Below the pieces are notes generated by a model, which saw only the letters and a program-made list of their open reading frames with translations, did no database searches and had not been told where the DNA came from. Positions 1 to 5,400 of a DNA stretch of 11,031 bases are shown here, piece after piece (within the stretch, counting starts at the first letter, position 1; every line of letters begins with the position of its first letter). The position numbers and the translations under genes were made by a program. The stretch is taken from positions 1-11,031 of the forward strand of contig JALHNN010000046.1 of NCBI GenBank assembly GCA_022843505.1. The letters are read 5' to 3'. Source of the stretch: Sulfuritalea sp. (lineage in GTDB: Bacteria > Pseudomonadota > Gammaproteobacteria > Burkholderiales > Rhodocyclaceae).

Positions 1-1
1 C

Positions 2-787
2 CACGCCAACGGGCTCAACCTCCGCCTGCTGCTGGTCTTCGCCGCCCTCATGGGCTTCGGCGGGTCCTTCATTTCGCTCCTGATGTCGAAGACCATGGCT
101 AAATGGTCCACCGGCGCCCACATCATCGAGGCCCCCTCGAACTCGACCGAGTTCTGGCTGGTCGAGACCGTGCGCAAGCAGGCCGAGAAGGCCGGCATCG
201 CGATGCCCGAAGTGGCCATCTACGAGGGCGAGCCGAACGCCTTCGCCACCGGGCCGAGCAAGAACAATTCGCTGGTCGCGGTGTCGACGGGCCTGCTCGC
301 CAGCATGAGCAAGGAAGAAGTCGAGGCCGTGCTGGCGCATGAAGTCAGCCACGTCGCCAACGGCGACATGGTGACGCTGACGCTGATCCAGGGCGTGGTG
401 AACACCTTCGTCATCTTCCTTTCGCGCATCGTCGGCTACCTGGTCGACAGCTTCCTGCGCCGCGGCAGCGACTCCTCCGGTCCCGGCATCGGCTACACGA
501 TCACCGTGGTGGTGTGCGACATCCTGTTCGGCATCCTCGCCAGCATCATCGTCGCCTGGTTCTCGCGCCAGCGCGAGTTCCGCGCCGATGCCGGCGCTGC
601 CCACCTGATGGGCTCGCCGCGACCGATGATCAATGCCCTGGCACGCCTCGGCGGCATGGCGGTGGAACCGCTGCCGAAGAGCCTGGCCAGTTCCGGCATT
701 GCCGGCGGCCCCGGCTTCATGGCACTGTTCTCCAGCCATCCGAGCATGGAGCAGCGCATCGCCGCCCTGCAGGCCCAAGGCCGCTGA
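2..787 (+). CDS. htpX: HtpX membrane zinc metalloprotease, 5'-truncated by the window edge
   Basis: M48-family protease of the inner membrane that degrades misfolded membrane proteins, working alongside FtsH in the envelope stress response. The reading frame is open from base 2, so the start codon lies outside the window; 261 residues are visible, and the family's usual length of about 290 suggests some 30 N-terminal residues are missing. The zinc motif HEVSH is at visible residues 113-117 (bases 338-352), within a conserved stretch reading VLAHEVSHVANGDMVT. The third zinc ligand is the Glu of SRQREFRADAG (about residue 192). Hydrophobic segments precede it (around residues 6-23, 130-150 and 165-188), and the C-terminal HPSMEQRI element is typical. 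The GFGGSFISLLMSK stretch near the start is also characteristic. An internal ATG at base 50 is not the true start, because similarity to HtpX continues upstream of it. An intrinsic terminator follows 33 bases after the stop. Identity is secure; only the 5' end is unknown. Confidence 0.96.
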   Translation, partial: HANGLNLRLLLVFAALMGFGGSFISLLMSKTMAKWSTGAHIIEAPSNSTEFWLVETVRKQAEKAGIAMPEVAIYEGEPNAFATGPSKNNSLVAVSTGLLASMSKEEVEAVLAHEVSHVANGDMVTLTLIQGVVNTFVIFLSRIVGYLVDSFLRRGSDSSGPGIGYTITVVVCDILFGILASIIVAWFSRQREFRADAGAAHLMGSPRPMINALARLGGMAVEPLPKSLASSGIAGGPGFMALFSSHPSMEQRIAALQAQGR

Positions 788-819
788 GACTCTCGGGCGA
801 GCGCGCCTTGCGCGTAGAG

Positions 820-854
820 AAAAGGCCGCCGGCTATAATCGGCGGCCTTTTTTT
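820..854 (+). terminator. Rho-independent terminator after htpX
   Basis: A GC-rich stem pairs AAAGGCCGCCG (821-831) with CGGCGGCCTTT (840-850), with an eight-base loop, and is followed by a T run that reaches 854. The flanking A at 820 can also pair into the T run. This is a textbook intrinsic terminator and probably ends the htpX transcript. Oddly, the loop contains TATAAT (834-839); see the separate promoter entry. Confidence 0.88.
834..839 (+). promoter_or_regulatory. Candidate -10 element for psd inside the terminator loop
   Basis: A perfect TATAAT hexamer lies in the loop of the htpX terminator, 26 bases before the psd GTG start. Transcription would start near 846-848, at or just before a run of seven T (848-854), giving a very short leader. 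No good -35 hexamer is seen at 16-18 bases; the nearest, TTGCGC at 808-813, is 20 bases away, and there is no TGn extended -10. The call rests on the perfect hexamer and on psd needing a promoter beyond the terminator. It could be chance. Confidence 0.4.
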
Positions 855-865
855 GGTGTGCCCAC

Positions 866-1714
866 GTGTCCGATCGCCTTGCCGTCCTGCCCCAGTATCT
901 GCTGCCGAAACAGGCGCTCACCGCGCTGGCCGGCAGGTTCGCGTCGGCGCAGGCCGGTGGGCTGACGACTTCGGTGATTCGCTGGTTTGTCGGCCGCTAT
1001 GGCGTAAACATGGCCGAAGCGGCCAATCCGGACATCGCCGGCTACGCCAGCTTCAACGAGTTCTTTACCCGGCCGTTGAAAGAGGGCGCGAGGCCGCTGG
1101 CCAATGCCGATTTCGTCTGCCCGGTCGACGGCGCGATCAGCCAGTTCGGGGCGATCGAGCGCGACCAGATCCTTCAGGCCAAGGGGCATTCCTATTCGAC
1201 CACGGCGCTGGTCGGCGGCGACGCGGCGCTGGCGGCGCGCTTCGAGAACGGCAGCTTTGCCACGCTGTATCTCAGCCCGAAGGATTACCACCGCATCCAC
1301 ATGCCTTGCGCCGGCAGGCTGCTGCGCATGATCCACGTGCCGGGCGAGCTGTTCTCGGTGAACCCCGTCACGGCGCGCGGCGTGCCGGGGCTGTTCGCCC
1401 GCAACGAACGCGTGGTCTGCGTATTCGAGGGCGAATTCGGCCCCTTCGTCATGTCCCTGGTCGGGGCCACCATCGTCGGCAGCATGGCGACGGTCTGGCA
1501 TGGCCTCGTGAATCCGCCGCGGCCCGGACATCTGCGCGAATGGCGCTATGAGGACCAGAACCTGAGCTATGGTCAGGGCGTGGAAATGGGCCGTTTCCTG
1601 CTCGGCTCGACCGTGGTGATGCTGTTTCCGGCGGGCACCCTCGACTTCAATCCCGACTGGGCCCCGGCGCGACCGGTACGCCTGGGCGAGGCGATGGGCC
1701 TGCGCCGCGCCTGA
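866..1714 (+). CDS. psd: Phosphatidylserine decarboxylase proenzyme
   Basis: Decarboxylates phosphatidylserine to phosphatidylethanolamine, the last step of synthesis of the main bacterial zwitterionic phospholipid, at the inner membrane. The product is 282 residues against about 322 in E. coli. The LGST self-cleavage site is at residues 246-249; Ser248 would become the pyruvoyl group of the alpha chain, and the part before it forms the beta chain. The self-cleavage triad appears complete: Asp88 in PVDGA, His145 in YHRIHMP, and Ser248. Conserved ASFNEFFTRPLK (61-72) and LYLSPKDYHRIHMP (134-147) support the family call. The start is GTG at 866, chosen because the protein begins near the family's N-terminus and the frame upstream runs into the terminator. 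No clear Shine-Dalgarno sequence precedes it, as the bases upstream are the T run and GGTGTGCCC. It is flanked by terminators or hairpins on both sides, so it is probably a single-gene unit. Confidence 0.95.
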   Translation: MSDRLAVLPQYLLPKQALTALAGRFASAQAGGLTTSVIRWFVGRYGVNMAEAANPDIAGYASFNEFFTRPLKEGARPLANADFVCPVDGAISQFGAIERDQILQAKGHSYSTTALVGGDAALAARFENGSFATLYLSPKDYHRIHMPCAGRLLRMIHVPGELFSVNPVTARGVPGLFARNERVVCVFEGEFGPFVMSLVGATIVGSMATVWHGLVNPPRPGHLREWRYEDQNLSYGQGVEMGRFLLGSTVVMLFPAGTLDFNPDWAPARPVRLGEAMGLRRA

Positions 1715-1716
1715 AG

Positions 1717-1749
1717 CCGGACCGCCCCCCCCCCCCGGAGCCGGTCCGG
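1717..1749 (+). terminator. Hairpin with C12 loop after psd, possible terminator
   Basis: Two bases after the psd stop codon, CCGGACCG (1717-1724) pairs perfectly with CGGTCCGG (1742-1749). The 17-base loop consists of twelve consecutive C (1725-1736) followed by GGAGC. No T run follows, so it is not a standard intrinsic terminator; it could protect the psd 3' end or help Rho-dependent termination. The C run is the longest homopolymer in the window and its length may vary between clones or be misread. Confidence 0.4.
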
Positions 1750-1750
1750 T

Positions 1751-1925
1751 GAGATCGGCACGGGTCTCGCCACGCTTATCCCCCTGCTTTTCCAATAACT
1801 CCTGATAAAGCACATTCGCTTTGTGCTCTATCCACACTGATTTTATTGAGAAAAAATTCTCAATAAAATTCTGATCACTGTCCCCTAAGCCCTTGTTGCG
1901 CTTGGAAAAACAGCGCTTTTCAAGC
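1751..1925. other. Low-GC intergenic island upstream of the dcw operon
   Basis: Part of the 306-base gap between psd and mraZ. No gene is supported. Composition drops sharply: 21 of 60 bases are G/C in 1801-1860 and 26 of 60 in 1861-1920, against roughly two thirds or more in flanking genes. It contains a perfect 13-bp inverted repeat (separate entry), a short dyad AGCACA (1809-1814) with TGTGCT (1822-1827), and a dyad CTTGGAAA (1901-1908) with TTTTCAAG (1917-1924) that needs one G-T pair. Two sequences resembling a DnaA box are at 1776-1784 and 1828-1836. Low GC is common in upstream promoter regions, but this stretch is longer than the -35 region alone requires. Confidence 0.6.
1840..1869. 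repeat. Perfect 13-bp inverted repeat with A4 spacer
   Basis: ATTTTATTGAGAA (1840-1852) and its exact reverse complement TTCTCAATAAAAT (1857-1869) are separated by AAAA. It lies about 60-90 bases upstream of the candidate mra -35 box. It could be a dimeric regulator's operator, a DNA cruciform, or, if transcribed, an A/U-rich hairpin. No T run follows on either strand, so an intrinsic terminator is unlikely. I do not recognise it as a known operator. Confidence 0.85.
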
Positions 1926-1954
1926 TTGACCTGGGTCAAAAAGTGTCTTAAAGT
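1926..1954 (+). promoter_or_regulatory. Candidate sigma70 promoter of the mra/dcw operon
   Basis: TTGACC (1926-1931) resembles the -35 consensus with five of six matches. A 17-base spacer separates it from TAAAGT (1949-1954), which matches four of six -10 positions. Transcription would begin near 1961, leaving a leader of about 60 bases before mraZ. The -35 box is also the left arm of a dyad, TTGACC-TG-GGTCAA (1926-1939). The position just ahead of the MraZ box array fits an autoregulated operon promoter. The start point is inferred, not seen. Confidence 0.5.
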
Positions 1955-1987
1955 GGGTCTTGGTGGGGGTAAGTGGGAAATTTGGGT
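1943..1987 (+). promoter_or_regulatory. MraZ operator: TGGGN boxes at 10-base spacing
   Basis: TGGGT (1954-1958), TGGGG (1964-1968) and TGGGA (1974-1978) recur exactly every 10 bases, each preceded by G to read GTGGG. A degenerate copy in the same phase (TGTCT, 1944) precedes them and TGGGT (1983-1987) follows one base out of phase. E. coli MraZ is known to bind TGGGN direct repeats separated by five bases in the initially transcribed region of its own operon, which is this spacing and place. The array overlaps the likely -10 box and start point, fitting repression by MraZ. Confidence 0.8.
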
Positions 1988-2020
1988 CGCAATGACCCGA
2001 ATCCCGCCGGGGGAGAGCGA

Positions 2021-2467
2021 ATGTTTCAGGGTGCGACGTCGTTGAGTCTGGATGCCAAGGGCCGCATGGCGGTGCCCAGCCGGCACCGCGACGCGCTGGC
2101 CGTGGTCGGCGAAGGCCGGCTGGTGGTGACGGCTCACCCGCATCGCTGCCTGCTGCTCTATCCGCGCCCCGCCTGGGAGCCGATCCGCGACCAGATCCTC
2201 GCCGCCTCCAGCCTGCAGCCCGAGTCCGCAATGGTGCGCCGCCTGCTGGTCGGTTTTGCCGAGGAAGTCGAACTCGACGGCGCCGGGCGCCTGCTGATAT
2301 CTCCCTCCCTGCGCCAATACGCCGGCCTGGAAAAGGAAGTCTGGCTGATCGGCCAGGGCCGCCATTTCGAGATCTGGTCCGCCGCCGGCTGGCAGGCGCA
2401 GCAGGACGCGATCTTTGCCGTCGGCGACAAGCTGCTGCCTCCGGGCCTGGAAAACCTTGCGTTGTGA
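2021..2467 (+). CDS. mraZ: Transcriptional regulator MraZ
   Basis: DNA-binding protein that represses its own operon, the dcw cluster. It has 148 residues, close to the 152 of E. coli MraZ. The family has two AbrB-like half domains, and both signature loops are present: DAKGRMAVPSRHR at residues 11-23 and DGAGRLLISPSLR at 86-98. MraZ forms a ring-shaped oligomer that contacts successive DNA repeats, which suits the 10-base-spaced boxes just upstream. The start ATG at 2021 gives the classic MFQGATSLSLDAKGR opening and is preceded by GGGGGAG (2009-2015) five bases away. An in-frame GTG at 1973 would add 16 residues and place the operator boxes and Shine-Dalgarno sequence inside the gene, so it is rejected. 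The stop overlaps the rsmH start by four bases. Confidence 0.96.
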   Translation: MFQGATSLSLDAKGRMAVPSRHRDALAVVGEGRLVVTAHPHRCLLLYPRPAWEPIRDQILAASSLQPESAMVRRLLVGFAEEVELDGAGRLLISPSLRQYAGLEKEVWLIGQGRHFEIWSAAGWQAQQDAIFAVGDKLLPPGLENLAL

Positions 2468-3387
2468 ATGCCGACCTCCATGTCAGCGTCCTGCTCACCG
2501 AAGCGGTGGCGGCGCTGGCGATACGACCGCATGGAATTTACGTCGATGCCACCTTCGGGCGCGGCGGGCACAGCCGGGCGATCCTCGCCGCGCTGGGGCC
2601 GTCGGGCCGGCTGATCGCGCTGGATCGCGATCCGGCGGCGATCTCTGCCGGGGGGGCGATCGCCGATCCGCGGCTGACCCTGGTGCACGCGGCCTTCAGC
2701 GAGTTCGACGCGGTGCTCGACCGGCTGGGCGTGGCGCAGGTGGATGGCGTGCTGCTGGACCTGGGCGTGTCGTCGCCGCAACTGAATACGCCCGAGAGGG
2801 GCATGAGTTTTCGTTTCGATGCGCCGCTGGACATGCGCATGGATACGACGCAGGGGGAGACCGCGGCTGAATTCCTGGCCCGGGCATCGCAATCAGAAAT
2901 AGAAAGGGTGATCAGAGACTATGGCGAAGAACGGTTTGCTCATGCGATTGCAAAGGCGCTTGTTGCTGCTCGGGGCGAGCACGGTATTTCAGGCACAGGA
3001 CAGCTTGCCACGCTCGTGGCGCAAGTCGTCCGCACGCGGGAACCGGGTCAGCACCCGGCGACGCGGAGCTTTCAGGCTTTACGGATTCACGTCAATCGGG
3101 AGCTTGAAGAGCTGTCGCTAGTCCTGCCGCGGGCGGTTAGCCGCCTCGCAGCGGACGGACGCCTGGCCGTGATCAGCTTCCATTCCCTCGAAGACCGCAT
3201 CGTCAAGCGCTTCCTGCGCGATGCGGCCAATCCGCCGCAGCCGCCGCGCAAGCTGCCGGTGCGCGCCGCCGACCTGCCGCCGCCGACGCTGCGCCTGGTG
3301 GGCAAGCCGATCTTTCCCTCTGCGGCAGAAATCGCCGCCAACCCGCGCAGCCGCAGCGCGGTGTTGAGGGTCGCGGAAAAGCCATGA
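2464..3387 (+). CDS. rsmH: 16S rRNA (cytosine(1402)-N(4))-methyltransferase RsmH
   Basis: SAM-dependent enzyme that N4-methylates C1402 in the decoding centre of 16S rRNA; formerly MraW. It has 307 residues against 313 in E. coli. Motifs in order: SAM-binding DATFGRGGHS (28-37), LLDLGVSSPQL (97-107), PLDMRMD (121-127), YGEERFA (153-159), HPATRSFQALRIHVN (197-211), ISFHSLEDRIVK (237-248) and NPRSRSAVLRVAE (293-305). The start is GTG at 2464, overlapping the mraZ stop as GTGA. There is only a weak Shine-Dalgarno candidate (TGGA, 2448-2451), so translation probably depends on coupling to mraZ. Roughly residues 141-229 (2884-3150) use codons rare elsewhere in the window, such as ATA, AGA, AGG, TTA and CTA; the protein motifs stay intact there, so the enzyme is expected to work. 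Confidence 0.97.
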   Translation: MNADLHVSVLLTEAVAALAIRPHGIYVDATFGRGGHSRAILAALGPSGRLIALDRDPAAISAGGAIADPRLTLVHAAFSEFDAVLDRLGVAQVDGVLLDLGVSSPQLNTPERGMSFRFDAPLDMRMDTTQGETAAEFLARASQSEIERVIRDYGEERFAHAIAKALVAARGEHGISGTGQLATLVAQVVRTREPGQHPATRSFQALRIHVNRELEELSLVLPRAVSRLAADGRLAVISFHSLEDRIVKRFLRDAANPPQPPRKLPVRAADLPPPTLRLVGKPIFPSAAEIAANPRSRSAVLRVAEKP

Positions 3388-3659
3388 ATTTCGCGCGCCT
3401 GAATCTCCTGCTCTTGCTGGCGGCGGTGGTCTGTGCGCTCTCGGTGGTCAGTTCCAACCATCGCGCGCGCAAACTGTTCACCGAGCTCGAGGCGACGCAG
3501 AAGCACATGCGCGACCTGGAAGTCGAATGGGGCCAGCTGCAACTCGAACAGAGCACCGTCGCGGCCCATGTGCGTGTCGAAAAACTGGCGCGCGACCGGC
3601 TCGGCATGAAGGTTCCGGCACCCGGCCAGATCGTCGCCATCGACGGCGCGGCGAAGTGA
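3384..3659 (+). CDS. ftsL: Cell division protein FtsL
   Basis: Small bitopic inner-membrane protein of the divisome; with FtsB and FtsQ it forms the complex that activates FtsWI septal synthesis. It has 91 residues. A short cytoplasmic N-terminus is followed by one membrane segment (about residues 6-23, LNLLLLLAAVVCALSVVSS) and then a periplasmic region predicted to form a coiled coil (about 29-68). The VEKLARDRLGMKVPAPGQIVAI segment near the C-terminus is typical of FtsL. Sequence conservation in this family is low, so the call rests on topology, size, the RLGM-P element and the position between rsmH and ftsI. The start ATG overlaps the rsmH stop as ATGA. Confidence 0.93.
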   Translation: MNFARLNLLLLLAAVVCALSVVSSNHRARKLFTELEATQKHMRDLEVEWGQLQLEQSTVAAHVRVEKLARDRLGMKVPAPGQIVAIDGAAK

Positions 3660-3666
3660 GGGCGCG

Positions 3667-5400
3667 GTGAAGGCGGTCAAGTTCTCCCGCAGTCCCCTGC
3701 TCTCCGAGCGCCTGCCGCCCTGGCGCCAGCGCGTCGTGCTGGTGCTGCTGCTCGGTTCCTTCGCCGTCCTGCTCGGCCGTGCGGCCTACCTGCAGGGCTT
3801 CAAGAACGAATTCCTCGGCGACAAGGGGCGCGCCCGCTTCGAGCGCGTGATCGACATCTCCGCCACGCGCGGCCGCATCACCGATCGCCACGGCGACGTG
3901 CTCGCGGTATCGACGCCGGTGCGTTCCATCTGGGCGATTCCGGAGGACGCGCAACTGGCCCCGGCGCAGGCGCGCCACCTGGCGGGCCTGCTCGACATGG
4001 ACGTGCGCGAGGTCAACCGCAAGCTGGCCAGCGAAAGCGAATTCGCCTACGTCAAGCGCCAGTTGCCGCCCGATGTGGCCGACAAGGTGACGGCGCTCAA
4101 ATTGCCCGGCATCCACCAGAAGAACGAGTACCGCCGCTATTACCCGGCGGGCGAAGTGACGGCCCACGTGCTGGGCTTCACCGGCGCCGAGGACAATGGC
4201 CAGGAGGGCATCGAGCTGGCCTTCAACAGCCAGCTCGCCGGCAAGCCGGGTTCGCGTCGCGTGATCAAGGATCGTCGCGGCAACGTGGTCGAGGACGTCG
4301 AAAGCATACGCCCGCCGCAGGAAGGCAAGGACATCGTCCTCGCCATCGATTCCAAGGTGCAATACCTCGCCTACAGCCATCTCAAGCAGGCGCTGGAAGA
4401 GCATCGCGCCAAGGCCGGCGGCATCGTGGTGCTCGATTCGCGTACCGGCGAGGTGCTGGCGCTGGCCAACCTGCCGACCTACAATCCGAACAACCGCAGC
4501 AGGCTGGCCGGCGCCCAGCTGCGCAACCGCGCGCTGACCGACACCTTCGAGCCGGGCTCGACCCTGAAACCCTTCACCGCGGCCCTGGCGCTGGAGCAGG
4601 GCAAGTTCCGCTTCGACACGCCGATCCAGACCGCGCCGGGCAAGATGACCATCGGCACGGCGACGATCTCGGATGCCCATGTCCACGGCGTGCTGACCGT
4701 GGCGCAGGTGATCCAGAAGTCATCGAACATCGGTTCGGCGAAACTGGCCCTGGCAATGAAGCCCGAGGAGATGTGGGCCATGTTCGACAACCTCGGCTTC
4801 GGCGCCCCGCTCAAGCTCGGCTTCCCCGGCGAGGTGGGCGGTCGGCTGCGTCCGGCCAAGACCTGGCGGCCGATCGAACAGGCGACCATGGCCTATGGCC
4901 ATGGCATTTCAGTGACGCTGGTGCAGCTTGCGCGCGCCTACCAGGCCTTCGCCCGAGACGGCGACCTGCTGCCGCTGTCGCTTTCTCGAGTCGATGTGCC
5001 GCCGGCCAACGGCAAGCCGGTGTTTTCGCCGCAGACGGCGCGCGAAGTGCGCGCCATGCTGGAGATGGCAGTCCAGCCCGGGGGCACCGCGCCCAAGGCA
5101 CAGATTTCGGGTTACCGCGTCGCCGGCAAGACCGGCACCGCGCACAAGCTCGAAAGCGGCGCCTATGCCAACAAGTACGTGGCCTCCTTCGTCGGCTTTG
5201 CGCCGGTATCCGATCCGCGCCTGATCGTCGCCGTGATGATCGACGAGCCCTCGAACGGCAAGCATTACGGCGGTGACGTGGCGGCGCCCGTATTTGCCCG
5301 GGTCATGGCCGGCAGTTTGCGCGCGCTGGGCGTGGCATCCGATGCGCCGCTGACGCCGCTGGTCGTGGCAAATGCCGCGCCGGTGCGGGAAGAGATGTGA
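3667..5400 (+). CDS. ftsI: Septal peptidoglycan D,D-transpeptidase FtsI (PBP3)
   Basis: Monofunctional class B penicillin-binding protein that crosslinks septal peptidoglycan together with the glycosyltransferase FtsW. It has 577 residues against 588 in E. coli. A cytoplasmic tail is followed by one membrane anchor (about 22-42), the PBP dimerisation/pedestal domain (about 60-215, including ATRGRITDRHGDVLA) and the transpeptidase domain (about 220-555). The active-site motifs are complete: STLK at 298-301 with nucleophile Ser298, SSN at 352-354 and KTG at 488-490. The start GTG at 3667 follows the ftsL stop by 7 bases, the only true gap in the operon seen here; GAGGG (3658-3662) overlapping the ftsL stop can serve as the Shine-Dalgarno sequence. 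It would be a target of beta-lactams that bind PBP3. Confidence 0.97.
   Translation: MKAVKFSRSPLLSERLPPWRQRVVLVLLLGSFAVLLGRAAYLQGFKNEFLGDKGRARFERVIDISATRGRITDRHGDVLAVSTPVRSIWAIPEDAQLAPAQARHLAGLLDMDVREVNRKLASESEFAYVKRQLPPDVADKVTALKLPGIHQKNEYRRYYPAGEVTAHVLGFTGAEDNGQEGIELAFNSQLAGKPGSRRVIKDRRGNVVEDVESIRPPQEGKDIVLAIDSKVQYLAYSHLKQALEEHRAKAGGIVVLDSRTGEVLALANLPTYNPNNRSRLAGAQLRNRALTDTFEPGSTLKPFTAALALEQGKFRFDTPIQTAPGKMTIGTATISDAHVHGVLTVAQVIQKSSNIGSAKLALAMKPEEMWAMFDNLGFGAPLKLGFPGEVGGRLRPAKTWRPIEQATMAYGHGISVTLVQLARAYQAFARDGDLLPLSLSRVDVPPANGKPVFSPQTAREVRAMLEMAVQPGGTAPKAQISGYRVAGKTGTAHKLESGAYANKYVASFVGFAPVSDPRLIVAVMIDEPSNGKHYGGDVAAPVFARVMAGSLRALGVASDAPLTPLVVANAAPVREEM

Noticed and set aside
50..787. ATG at base 50 as the start of htpX
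   Set aside because: The frame and HtpX-like hydrophobic sequence continue upstream to the window edge, so the gene is cut and not short.
1901..1924. Hairpin CTTGGAAA / TTTTCAAG as a terminator or attenuator
   Set aside because: The stem is AT-rich with a G-T pair, has no T run after it, and lies upstream of the likely -35 box, so it is probably not transcribed with mraZ.
1973..2020. Upstream in-frame GTG extension of mraZ by 16 codons
   Set aside because: It would place operator boxes and the Shine-Dalgarno sequence inside the gene, and the added residues do not fit the MraZ N-terminus, which begins at the ATG at 2021.
833..2365. A 510-codon open frame on the minus strand covering psd, the gap and mraZ
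   Set aside because: It is antisense to two well-supported genes, is rich in Arg, Ala, Gly and Gln in the way GC-rich shadow frames are, and shows no domain. Only its intergenic part is mentioned as a weak finding.
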